From Ramlibacter sp. (GTDB lineage Bacteria > Pseudomonadota > Gammaproteobacteria > Burkholderiales > Burkholderiaceae_C), in NCBI GenBank assembly GCA_026785815.1, contig JAJAZH010000104.1, forward strand, positions 1 to 7,282: DNA of 7,282 bases. The letters run 5' to 3'. Position 1 is the stretch's first letter. Each line of letters begins with the position of its first letter. Of this stretch, positions 1 to 6,876 are shown in pieces. The notes under the pieces are model-generated. The model saw only the letters and a list, made by a program, of their open reading frames with translations. It was not told the origin of the DNA and did no database searches. A program made the translations under genes and the position numbers.

Positions 1-968
1 ACGTCAGGCTCCAGGCGGTCCAGGCCGGCTGGCACGAGGCCCGGGTGCTGGTCGCAGCCGAGACCGCCGTGACCTATCTCAACCTGCGCAGCTGCGAGCG
101 GCAACTGGACGTCGCGTCCAGCGACGCCCGCTCGCGCGCCGAGAGTTCTCGCCTGGCCGAACTCACGACCCGTGCCGGATTCACCGCGCCGGCCAACGCG
201 GCGCTGGCGCGTGCCAGCGCCGCAGAAGCTTCGGCGCGGGCCACCCAGCAGCGGGCCCAGTGCGACATCGAAGTGAAGGCCCTGGTGGCGCTGAGCGGCC
301 TAACCGAGCCGCCATTGCGGCGGCAACTCGAAGTCCCCTGGCAGGAGCCAGCCCAAGCGGCGCTGCTGCCGATCGTTTCGCTGCCGGCACAGCTGCTGGC
401 GCAACGGCCCGACATCTACCAGGCGGAGCGCGAGGTGGCCGCCGCCAGCGCCGAGATCGGAAGCGCACAGGCGCAACGCTACCCACGCCTGAGCCTGACC
501 GGCTCGATCGCGGCCGGAATCGTCCACATTGGCGGCGCCGGGAGCGATGCGCAAACCTGGTCGATCGGGCCGCTCGCTCTCACGGTTCCGCTCTTCGACG
601 GCGGCCGCCGGGCGGCCAACGTCGATGCGGCCGCGGCGCGTTACGAGGAAGCAGTGGCGCGCTACAGCGGTCGCGTTCGCCAGGCGGTGCGCGAGGTGGA
701 GGAAGCGCTGGTCACTCTGGAGAGCGCCCGCGTCCGGCTCGAAGACGCCCGCCTTGCCGCGGACGGGTATCGAATCTCCTTTGCCGCCACCGAGGCGCGC
801 TATCGCAGCGGCCTGGGCACCCTGATCGAACTGGAAGAGGCACGCCGCACAGCGTTTGCCGCCGAGACGGCCCTGGTCTTGCTTCAGCGTGAACGGATGA
901 CGGCCTGGATCTCGCTGTACCGCGCCGCCGGCGGCGGCTGGGCCCGCCCTGACTTCGCTCCCGCTTGA
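1..968 (+). CDS. RND efflux outer-membrane factor, NodT/OprM family (5' partial)
   Basis: This is the C-terminal part of a TolC-like outer-membrane channel protein that would form the exit duct of the efflux pump encoded downstream. The reading frame is open from base 3, giving about 321 visible residues, so the signal peptide and first N-terminal helices lie outside the window. Counting from the GTG codon at base 45, residues 111-154 carry the hallmark of the NodT family repeat: LPAQLLAQRPDI, then an AE-rich helix, then YPRLSLTGS. A second hallmark, VPLFDGGRRAA, is at residues 181-191. Long Ala/Arg/Glu-rich helices surround both, as expected for the periplasmic coiled-coil barrel. Families of this type are about 450-500 residues long, so roughly a third is missing. 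The GTG at 45 is not the real start. The stop is followed after 48 bases by the adaptor gene, which suggests one transcript. Confidence 0.93.
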   Translation, partial: VRLQAVQAGWHEARVLVAAETAVTYLNLRSCERQLDVASSDARSRAESSRLAELTTRAGFTAPANAALARASAAEASARATQQRAQCDIEVKALVALSGLTEPPLRRQLEVPWQEPAQAALLPIVSLPAQLLAQRPDIYQAEREVAAASAEIGSAQAQRYPRLSLTGSIAAGIVHIGGAGSDAQTWSIGPLALTVPLFDGGRRAANVDAAAARYEEAVARYSGRVRQAVREVEEALVTLESARVRLEDARLAADGYRISFAATEARYRSGLGTLIELEEARRTAFAAETALVLLQRERMTAWISLYRAAGGGWARPDFAPA

Positions 969-1004
969 TTCCGCCCGCCTGATTTCGCCTGCCTGAACCT
1001 GGAC
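946..1004 (+). repeat. Degenerate short tandem repeat across the end of the outer-membrane factor gene
   Basis: Imperfect copies of a motif of about 14 bases lie in a row: GCTTGATTCCGCCC at 963-976, GCCTGATTTCGCCT at 977-990 and a decayed GCCTGAACCTGGAC at 991-1004. A related stretch, CCCTGACTTCGCTCC, begins at 947. The stop codon of the upstream gene (966-968) lies inside the first full unit. Read past the stop, the same frame gives PPDFA, echoing RPDFA just before the stop, so the copies look like a local duplication at the gene end. No function is evident. Confidence 0.5.
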
Positions 1005-1016
1005 GGAAACCAACCA

Positions 1017-2177
1017 ATGACCCCGAAAAAATCAACTCTCGTGCTGCTTGCGGCGGCCGTTTGCCTGGCGGGCCCCCTGCTGCTCGTGCCAGCGGGTAGC
1101 TCGCGCGCCGCCGATGAAAAGATAACGGTCAAGCCTGCGCTCACGGTCACCACCGCGATGCCGCAGCGCGTCACCCTGACGACCCGGCTGCCCGCCAACG
1201 GCAACATCGTCGCCTGGCAGGAGGCCAGCGTCGGCGCCGAATCAGGAGGGCTGCGCCTGACCGACGTGCGGGTGAACGTCGGCGACCGCGTGCAGAAGGG
1301 CCAAGTGCTGGCGACCTTCGCATCGGACACACTGGGCGCGGAAGCGGCGCAAGCCCGCGCCAGCCTCGGCGAAGCGGAGGCGAATGCTGCCAATGCCGCC
1401 GCCGATGCAGAGAGGGCGCGCAGCCTGCAGACCACCGGCGCGCTCAGCGCCTCGCAGATCAACCAGTACCTGACCGCCGAAAGAACCGCACGCGCCCGGG
1501 TCGAAGCAGCGCGCGCACTGTTCCAGGTGCAGCAGGTCCGGCTCGGCCAGGCGCAGGTGCGCGCCCCGGACAGCGGCATCATTTCTGCGCGAACGGCCAC
1601 CGTCGGTGCGGTCGTTGGCAATGGCGCCGAGCTGTTCCGCCTGATCCGGCAGGGCCGCCTCGAATGGCGGGCCGAAGTGACGGCAACCGAACTGGGGCGC
1701 ATCACCCCGGGCACGACGGCGCTGGTCACCGCTGCCAGCGGCGCCCGGCTCGCGGGCCGGGTCCGCACCATCGGTCCCACGGTCGATCCGCAAACCCGTG
1801 CGGCGCTGGTCTATGTGGACCTGACGCCGCTGCCTGGTGCGGCCAGTGGCAGCGCCCGCGCCGGAATGTTCGCCCGGGGGGAGTTCGATCTCGGCGCCAC
1901 GCCGGCGCTGACGGTGCCGCAGCCGGCATTGGTGGTCCGGGACGGTTTCAGCTATGTCTACCGCGTCAACCCGGACAGCCGGGTCAGCCAGGTCAAGGTG
2001 CAGACCGGCCGCTTCCAGGATGCCCGGGTGGAGATCGTCTCGGGGCTGGCGGCGGAAGCGCGCATCGTTGCCAGCGGCGCCGGTTTCCTCAACGATGGTG
2101 ACCTGGTCCGGATCGTCGATGCGGCGCAGAGCCCCGCCAACGGCCAGCCGGTGTCGCCGGCCGCGGCCGCGAAGTAA
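1017..2177 (+). CDS. RND efflux periplasmic adaptor (membrane fusion protein, HlyD/AcrA-like)
   Basis: This 386-residue protein should bridge the inner-membrane pump and the outer-membrane channel. Residues 1-32 form a signal peptide: a basic MTPKK start, a hydrophobic Leu/Ala core, and SRA-A as a plausible signal peptidase I cut site. The biotinyl-lipoyl (barrel-sandwich) domain is split between residues 60-101, containing VNVGDRVQKGQVLATF, and 178-213, containing VRAPDSGIISARTATVGAVV. The Ala/Glu/Arg-rich segment at about 106-177 is the coiled-coil hairpin that touches the channel. The beta-barrel domain follows at about 216-293 and the membrane-proximal domain at about 296-367. A Pro/Ala-rich tail ends the protein. 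Length fits the family. The chosen ATG matches the signal peptide start; GGACGG at 1001-1006 is only a weak and somewhat distant ribosome-binding site. The next gene begins 9 bases after the stop. The substrate cannot be deduced, although no metal-binding Met/His cluster is seen. Confidence 0.93.
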   Translation: MTPKKSTLVLLAAAVCLAGPLLLVPAGSSRAADEKITVKPALTVTTAMPQRVTLTTRLPANGNIVAWQEASVGAESGGLRLTDVRVNVGDRVQKGQVLATFASDTLGAEAAQARASLGEAEANAANAAADAERARSLQTTGALSASQINQYLTAERTARARVEAARALFQVQQVRLGQAQVRAPDSGIISARTATVGAVVGNGAELFRLIRQGRLEWRAEVTATELGRITPGTTALVTAASGARLAGRVRTIGPTVDPQTRAALVYVDLTPLPGAASGSARAGMFARGEFDLGATPALTVPQPALVVRDGFSYVYRVNPDSRVSQVKVQTGRFQDARVEIVSGLAAEARIVASGAGFLNDGDLVRIVDAAQSPANGQPVSPAAAAK

Positions 2178-2181
2178 GGAG
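2177..2181 (+). promoter_or_regulatory. Shine-Dalgarno site of the RND pump gene, overlapping the adaptor stop codon
   Basis: AGGAG begins on the last base of the adaptor's TAA stop (2175-2177). Two ATG codons follow in tandem at 2187 and 2190, with spacings of 5 and 8 bases, so initiation at the second ATG is at least as plausible as at the first. The overlap of stop and ribosome-binding site suggests that translation of the adaptor and the pump is coupled. Confidence 0.75.
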
Positions 2182-2186
2182 CCGAC

Positions 2187-5100
2187 ATGATGAATGTGTC
2201 GTCCTGGTCGATCCGCAACCCGATCCCCGCAGTGATGCTGTTCGTCCTGCTCACCTTTGCCGGAATGCTGGCCTTCAACGCAATGAAGGTGCAGAACTTC
2301 CCCGACATCGATCTGCCGACGGTGATGGTGACCGCGGCGCTGCCCGGCGCCGCGCCGGCGCAACTCGAAACCGATGTCGCACGCAAACTCGAGAACGCGA
2401 TCGCGACCTTGCAGGGGCTCAAGCACATTTACACCAAGGTGCAGGACGGGGCGGTGACGATCACGGCCGAGTTCCGCCTGGAAAAGCCGGTGCAGGAAGC
2501 CGTCGACGACGTCCGCTCCGCCGTCGCCCGGGTGCGCAGCGAACTGCCTGGCGATGTGCGCGAGCCGGTCATTACCAAGATGGACCTGGCCGGCCAGCCA
2601 GTGTTGGCCTTCGCAATCAACTCTTCCCGCATGGACGAGGAGGCGTTGTCCTGGTTTGTCGACAACGACATCTCGCGCAAGCTGCTGGCCGTGCGGGGCG
2701 TCGGTGCCGTCACTCGCGTGGGCGGCGTGACGCGGGAGGTCCGGGTGGCGCTCGACCCGTCGCGCCTGCAGGCACTGGGGCTGTCGGCGGCGGAGATTTC
2801 GCGCCAGCTGCGGCAGGTCCAGACCGAGAGCGCGGGCGGCCGCGCCGACGTGGGCGGTAGCGAGCAGGCAGTGCGGACGCTGGCGACAGTCAAGACTGCG
2901 CGCGAACTCGGAGAAATCGAACTCGCCATCGGGGTCGCCGGCAGCGCCGGGCGCACCGTGAAGCTGAGCGACGTGGCCACGGTCAGCGACACCACCGCCG
3001 AGCCTCGCGCCGCGGCGCTGCTCAATGGCAAGCCGGTGGTGGGCTTCGAGGTCTCGCGCAGCCGGGGCGAGTCGGAAGTGACCGTCGGCGCCGCGGTGCA
3101 GAAGGCGCTGGCCGAACTCAAGCTGCAGCGGCCGGACATCGAACTGACCCAGGCCTTCGACTTCGTGACGCCGGTCGAAGAGGAATACCGGGGTTCGCTG
3201 CACCTGCTGTACGAGGGCGCGATCCTGGCGGTGCTGGTGGTCTGGCTATTCCTGCGCGACTGGCGCGCGACCTTTGTGTCGGCCATTGCCTTGCCGATGT
3301 CGGTGATCCCGGCCTTTATCGGCATGTACCTGCTCGGCTTTTCGGTCAACGTCGTCACGCTGCTGGCGCTGTCCCTGGTGGTTGGAATCCTGGTCGACGA
3401 CGCGATTGTCGAGGTGGAAAACATCGTGCGCCACTTGCGCATGGGCAAGACGCCGTACCAGGCGGCGATGGAAGCGGCCGACGAGATCGGGCTGGCAGTG
3501 ATCGCCACCACCTTCACGCTGATCGCGGTGTTCCTGCCCACGGCGTTCATGAGCGGCATTGCCGGCAAGTTCTTCAAGCAGTTCGGCTGGACCGCATCGC
3601 TCGCCGTCGCGGCCTCGCTGCTGGTCGCGCGGGTGCTGACCCCGATGATGGCGGCCTACCTGCTCAAGCCGATCGTCACGGCGCACAAGGATCCGCGCTG
3701 GATGACGATTTACCTGCGTTGCGTCAACTGGAGCATGAAGCACCGGGTCGTGACCATGGTGCTGTCGACCCTGTTCTTCTTCGGCTCGGTGGCCTTGATT
3801 CCGCTGCTGCCGACCGGCTTCATCCCGCCGGACGACAACTCGCAGACGCAGGTCTACCTCGAACTGGCGCCCGGTTCGACGCTGGAGCAGACCAAGTCGG
3901 TCGCCGAGCAGGCCAGGCTGCTGGCGATCAAGGTCGATCACGTGAAAAGCGTCTACACCACCATCGGCGGTGGCAGCGCGGGCGCCGACCCGTTCGCCAA
4001 CAGCGGCGCCGCCGAGGCGCGCAAGGCCACCCTCACCATCCTGTTGGCGGACCGGGGCGACCGGCCGCGCAAGCAGGCCATCGAGAACCAGTTGCGGGCG
4101 GCGCTCGAGCCGCTACCGGGCGTTCGCAGCAAGGTCGGCCTGGGCGGCTCCGGCGAAAAATACGTGCTGGTGCTGACCGGCGAAGATCCGCAGGCGCTGC
4201 AAACTGCCGCCCGTGCCGTGGAGCGCGATCTGCGGACCATTCCAGGAATCGGCAGCGTGGCGTCCACTGCCAGTCTGATCCGCCCCGAGATCGCAGTGCG
4301 GCCGGATTTTGCTGCGGCGGCGGATCTCGGTGTCACCAGCGCCGCCATCGGCGAGACGCTGCGGATCGCCACGGCAGGCGACTACGACATCGCCCTGCCG
4401 AAGCTCAACCTGTCGCAGCGGCAGGTGCCGATTGTCGTCAAGCTCGAGGAAGGAGCGCGCCAGGATTTGCGGGTGCTGGAGCGGCTGACCGTGCCGGGCA
4501 GCCGCGGGCCGGTGATGCTCGGCCAGGTTGCGACGCTCGAAATGACGGGTGGCCCGGCAGTGATCGACCGCTACGACCGCTCGCGCAACGTCAACTTCGA
4601 GGTCGAGCTGTCGGGACTTCCGCTCGGCGACGTCGCGGCCAAGGTGCAGGAGTTGCCGTCGGTCAAGAGCCTGCCGCCCGGTGTCCGGGTGATCGAGGTC
4701 GGCGACGCCGAAGTGATGGGCGAGCTGTTCGCCAGTTTCGGGCTGGCGATGCTGACCGGCGTGCTGTGCATCTATATCGTGCTGGTGCTGTTGTTCAAGG
4801 ACTTCCTGCACCCAGTGACGATTCTCTGCGCGCTGCCGCTGGCGCTGGGCGGCGCGTTCGTCGGTTTGCTGCTGGCGCAGAAGAGTTTCTCGATGCCGTC
4901 GCTGATCGGCCTGATCATGCTGATGGGCATCGCGACCAAGAACTCGATCCTGCTGGTGGAGTATGCGATCGTGGCCCGCCGCGGCAACGATGGCAGCGAC
5001 GGGAAGCCGGTCGTCGCCGGCATGTCGCGCTTCGATGCCTTGCTGGACGCTTGCCACAAGCGAGCGCGTCCGATCGTCATGACCACCATCGCGATGGGCG

Positions 5101-5345
5101 CTGGAATGATGCCGATCGCGCTCGGCATCGGCATCGCTGACCCGAGTTTCCGCTCGCCGATGTCGATTGCGGTGATTGGCGGTCTGATTACGTCCACGGT
5201 GTTGAGCCTGCTGGTTGTGCCGGTCGTGTTCACCTATCTCGACGACCTGGAACAGTGGCTGCGGCGGACTGCCCGCCGGTTGGGTCGGCGCGGGGGCAAG
5301 CCGCTGCCCGTGGAGGCGGCGGCTAAGTCGAGCGGATCCGCTTGA
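2187..5345 (+). CDS. RND-family multidrug efflux pump, inner-membrane permease (AcrB-like)
   Basis: This 1052-residue protein is a full-length proton-driven exporter of the AcrB/MexB type. The usual two-fold layout is visible: TM1 at about 13-30, a large periplasmic porter/docking loop to about 335, TM2-TM6 between about 340 and 490, TM7 at about 520-540, a second periplasmic loop to about 848, and TM8-TM12 between about 850 and 1015. The TM4 motif GILVDDAIVEVENI carries the paired aspartates D404/D405 of the proton relay. TM10 (GIATKNSILLVEYA) carries the partner lysine K918. These residues fit the hydrophobe/amphiphile exporter class. Met-rich metal-relay features of CusA-type pumps are not obvious. 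Substrates may include drugs, dyes, solvents or detergents, but the sequence does not settle this. The 3' end overlaps the convergent rfaE2 gene by 23 bases. No frameshift or truncation is seen. Confidence 0.97.
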   Translation: MMNVSSWSIRNPIPAVMLFVLLTFAGMLAFNAMKVQNFPDIDLPTVMVTAALPGAAPAQLETDVARKLENAIATLQGLKHIYTKVQDGAVTITAEFRLEKPVQEAVDDVRSAVARVRSELPGDVREPVITKMDLAGQPVLAFAINSSRMDEEALSWFVDNDISRKLLAVRGVGAVTRVGGVTREVRVALDPSRLQALGLSAAEISRQLRQVQTESAGGRADVGGSEQAVRTLATVKTARELGEIELAIGVAGSAGRTVKLSDVATVSDTTAEPRAAALLNGKPVVGFEVSRSRGESEVTVGAAVQKALAELKLQRPDIELTQAFDFVTPVEEEYRGSLHLLYEGAILAVLVVWLFLRDWRATFVSAIALPMSVIPAFIGMYLLGFSVNVVTLLALSLVVGILVDDAIVEVENIVRHLRMGKTPYQAAMEAADEIGLAVIATTFTLIAVFLPTAFMSGIAGKFFKQFGWTASLAVAASLLVARVLTPMMAAYLLKPIVTAHKDPRWMTIYLRCVNWSMKHRVVTMVLSTLFFFGSVALIPLLPTGFIPPDDNSQTQVYLELAPGSTLEQTKSVAEQARLLAIKVDHVKSVYTTIGGGSAGADPFANSGAAEARKATLTILLADRGDRPRKQAIENQLRAALEPLPGVRSKVGLGGSGEKYVLVLTGEDPQALQTAARAVERDLRTIPGIGSVASTASLIRPEIAVRPDFAAAADLGVTSAAIGETLRIATAGDYDIALPKLNLSQRQVPIVVKLEEGARQDLRVLERLTVPGSRGPVMLGQVATLEMTGGPAVIDRYDRSRNVNFEVELSGLPLGDVAAKVQELPSVKSLPPGVRVIEVGDAEVMGELFASFGLAMLTGVLCIYIVLVLLFKDFLHPVTILCALPLALGGAFVGLLLAQKSFSMPSLIGLIMLMGIATKNSILLVEYAIVARRGNDGSDGKPVVAGMSRFDALLDACHKRARPIVMTTIAMGAGMMPIALGIGIADPSFRSPMSIAVIGGLITSTVLSLLVVPVVFTYLDDLEQWLRRTARRLGRRGGKPLPVEAAAKSSGSA

Positions 5346-5838
5346 CCAGCCCGCTGGTCGAATAACCTTCGACGAAGGGGATGGCTTGCGCGCGGCCGCC
5401 CCAGCTGAGCACCAGCTGGCTTTCGGGCAGGCGGCTCATGTCGTAGTCGCCGCCCTTGACCAGCAGCGCCGGGCGCAATTCGCCGATCAGTTGCAGCGGC
5501 GTGTCTTCATCGAACCAGGTGACGAGGTCGACCGATGCAAGCGCCGCAATGACGGCGGCGCGATCCTGCTCGCTGTTCAACGGGCGATCCGCTCCCTTGC
5601 CGAGTCGGCGGGCGGAGGCATCGGTGTTCAGGGCAACGACCAGGCTGGCGCCGCGGCTGCGGGCCTCGGCGAGGTAAGTCACGTGCCCGCGATGCAGGAC
5701 ATCGAAAACGCCATTGGTGAAGACCACTGGCTGGGCGAGCGAGGCCGCGCTCTGCGCAGCTTGCTCCCGCGGGACGATCTTCGAAATGAACAAGGAAGCG
5801 GCCAGTGCGTCTGCCCGCGTTTCAGGCCGAAGCGGCAC
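5323..5838 (-). CDS. rfaE2: D-glycero-beta-D-manno-heptose 1-phosphate adenylyltransferase (HldE C-domain type)
   Basis: This enzyme transfers AMP from ATP to heptose 1-phosphate, giving ADP-heptose for the LPS inner core in the cytoplasm. The 171-residue product has the cytidylyltransferase-fold signature TNGVFDVLHRGH at residues 41-52, including the HxGH nucleotide-binding motif at H49-H52. NTDASARRLGKGADRPLN follows at 71-88, LVKGGDYD at 126-133 and PFVEGYSTSGLVKRI at 154-168, all typical of RfaE2. The kinase domain found in fused HldE proteins is absent, as in lineages with separate rfaE1 and rfaE2; the kinase gene is not in this window. The only in-frame start giving full length is GTG at 5838, directly after the upstream gene's TGA. 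A TTG at 5793 would remove a non-conserved N-terminal extension of 15 residues and cannot be excluded. The tail overlaps the RND pump gene on the other strand. Confidence 0.93.
   Translation of the reverse strand: MPLRPETRADALAASLFISKIVPREQAAQSAASLAQPVVFTNGVFDVLHRGHVTYLAEARSRGASLVVALNTDASARRLGKGADRPLNSEQDRAAVIAALASVDLVTWFDEDTPLQLIGELRPALLVKGGDYDMSRLPESQLVLSWGGRAQAIPFVEGYSTSGLVKRIRST
5344..5378. other. Two adjacent inverted repeats at the convergent gene junction
   Basis: GACCAGC (5344-5350) pairs perfectly with GCTGGTC (5353-5359) and starts inside the RND pump's stop codon. CCTTCG (5366-5371) pairs perfectly with CGAAGG (5373-5378). Each could form a short hairpin in RNA from either strand. 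No T-run follows on either side, so this is not a standard intrinsic terminator. Because both lie inside the rfaE2 coding region, codon constraint alone could explain them. They are the only candidate transcription-end structure seen between the convergent genes. Confidence 0.35.
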
Positions 5839-6708
5839 TCAAACCGGGCTCGTGACCACCAAGCCGGTATTGCCGGCGGCGAGGGAGGCGGTCACTTCCT
5901 TGCGATAGCGATTGAGCTCCTGGACGGTCTTGAAGCTGCGGTCCATCAACAGGCTCATGTTGTGCAGGATCCGTTCGACCACCTTGCTCTCCCAGCCGGC
6001 GTCGAAATTGATCTGCTTGTCCAGCCAGTGCTCCAGCCAGTCCGGGTCCGGCAGCCGGCTCTGGATCGTATCGTTCGGGAACAGCGCCTTGTTCACATGC
6101 AGGTTGGTCGGGTGCAGCGGCTGGGTGGTGCGGCGAGCGCTGGCCATCAGGACGCCGACCTTGGTGAACGCAGCCTTGGCTTCGTTACCGAACTTGCTGA
6201 TGGCGCGCTTCATGTACCGCAGGTAGGCGCCGCCATGACGCGCTTCATCCTGACTCAAGGTTGTGTAGATGTGCTTGATGACCGGCTCGGTATGCCATTC
6301 GGCGGCACGCCGATACCAGTGGTTGAGCCGGATCTCGCCGCAGAAGTGCAGCATCAGCGTCTCCAGTGCCGGGGCCGGCTCGAACTCGAAGCGCACATCG
6401 TGCAGCTCCTTCTCCGTCGGCGCCAGGTCCGGCCGGAAGCGCTTGAGGTACTCCATCAGGACCAGGGAATGCTTCTGCTCCTCGAAAAACCAGATCGACA
6501 TGAATGCCGAAAAGTCGCTGTCGTCCTTGTTGTCCCGCAGGAACATTTCCGTTGCCGGCAGCGCCGACCATTCCGTGATGGCGTTCATCTTGATGGTCTG
6601 GGCCTGCTCGTCGGACAGCTTGGAAGTATCGAACGAGGCCCATGGAATGTCCTTGTCCATGTCCCAGCGGACGGATTCGAGTTGCTTGAACAGTTCAGGG
6701 TAGAGCAT
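5839..6708 (-). CDS. Ferritin-like di-iron protein resembling soluble acyl-ACP desaturases
   Basis: The product is 289 residues from the ATG at 6708. It is mostly helical and carries a clear four-helix di-iron pattern: E46 (ITEW), E77 and H80 (EEQKH), E125 (CGEIRLNHW), and E155 and H158 (DEARHGG). The order E, ExxH, E, ExxH and the spacings of about 31, 48 and 30 residues closely follow the plant stearoyl-ACP desaturase active site (EENRH and DEKRH motifs), so oxygen activation at a di-iron centre is likely. The substrate is unknown and desaturation is not proven; a hydroxylase or other oxidase is possible. No signal peptide is seen, so it should be cytoplasmic. The frame stays open 39 codons further upstream, but that stretch is Arg-rich and unlike the rest, while the ATG at 6708 has an AAGAAAGAAGA ribosome-binding site. 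It abuts rfaE2 with no gap, so the two are probably co-translated. Confidence 0.82.
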   Translation of the reverse strand: MLYPELFKQLESVRWDMDKDIPWASFDTSKLSDEQAQTIKMNAITEWSALPATEMFLRDNKDDSDFSAFMSIWFFEEQKHSLVLMEYLKRFRPDLAPTEKELHDVRFEFEPAPALETLMLHFCGEIRLNHWYRRAAEWHTEPVIKHIYTTLSQDEARHGGAYLRYMKRAISKFGNEAKAAFTKVGVLMASARRTTQPLHPTNLHVNKALFPNDTIQSRLPDPDWLEHWLDKQINFDAGWESKVVERILHNMSLLMDRSFKTVQELNRYRKEVTASLAAGNTGLVVTSPV

Positions 6709-6740
6709 CGCGGTCTTCTTTCTTCGCTGCCTGTATTTTA
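6709..6740 (-). promoter_or_regulatory. Leader of the di-iron gene: purine-rich ribosome-binding site and possible -10 box
   Basis: On the minus strand the ATG at 6708 is preceded by the purine-rich GAAGAAAGAAGA, which decides the start. Further upstream, TAAAAT (plus-strand ATTTTA, 6735-6740) stands out in a GC-rich background as a possible -10 element. It would put the transcript start about 20 bases before the ATG. No good -35 box is seen at 16-18 bases; TTGCCC (plus strand 6762-6767) is 21 bases away, which is too far for a normal sigma-70 promoter. Confidence 0.4.
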
Positions 6741-6786
6741 AGCGGCAGCTGTGGTCGGGCTGGGCAACAGGATGCAAGGCCCTCGG

Positions 6787-6823
6787 GCGCGGCAGCTTGC
6801 GCAGAGAGAGCCGCGCCTGCCGC
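6787..6823. repeat. Overlapping GC-rich inverted repeats in the divergent intergenic region
   Basis: GCGCGGC (6787-6793) is an exact reverse complement of GCCGCGC (6810-6816), with a loop of 16 bases. Overlapping it, GCGGCAG (6789-6795) matches CTGCCGC (6817-6823). The two pairings exclude each other. They lie between the divergent di-iron and peroxidase genes and could be an operator or RNA fold, but in sequence this rich in G and C such matches can arise by chance. The rest of this 168-base gap shows no other gene. Confidence 0.3.
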
Positions 6824-6864
6824 ACCTGAAGGAAGTAAATGGTTTAGGCTCGCGCCCACGTATC

Positions 6865-6868
6865 GGAG
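6865..6868 (+). promoter_or_regulatory. Shine-Dalgarno site of the peroxidase gene
   Basis: GGAG lies 8 bases before the ATG at 6877, a good spacing. It supports this start over the other in-frame candidates, and the protein then begins with a clean signal peptide. No convincing sigma-70 promoter is seen upstream; the AT-richer GTAAATGGTTTAGG at 6835-6848 is the only weak candidate area. Confidence 0.6.
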
Positions 6869-6876
6869 TCAGAGTA

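Noticed and set aside
1017..1080. A lipoprotein signal at C16 of the adaptor
   Set aside because: The residues before the Cys are A-A-V, and Val at -1 does not fit a lipobox. A signal peptidase I site near residue 31 fits better.
1242..3203. A 653-codon open frame on the minus strand opposite the adaptor and pump genes
   Set aside because: It reads as His/Arg/Gly-rich low-complexity protein with no recognisable domain and lies entirely opposite two clear genes. Long antisense frames are common in GC-rich coding DNA.
3719..5140. A 473-codon open frame on the plus strand in another frame within the pump gene
   Set aside because: The translation is Arg/Gly/Ala-rich without domains, and the pump frame is intact throughout this stretch.
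2187..5345. A CusA-type heavy-metal exporter
   Set aside because: I found no Met-rich metal relay, and the neighbouring adaptor lacks the metal-binding features of CusB. The TM4 and TM10 motifs fit the multidrug class.
5215..6741. A 508-codon open frame on the plus strand opposite rfaE2 and the di-iron gene
   Set aside because: It covers two well-supported minus-strand genes and has no motif of its own. It is the codon-bias shadow of those genes.
6709..6825. A 39-residue N-terminal extension of the di-iron protein
   Set aside because: It is Arg/Pro-rich, unlike the rest of the protein, and includes the possible -10 box and the ribosome-binding site of the ATG at 6708.
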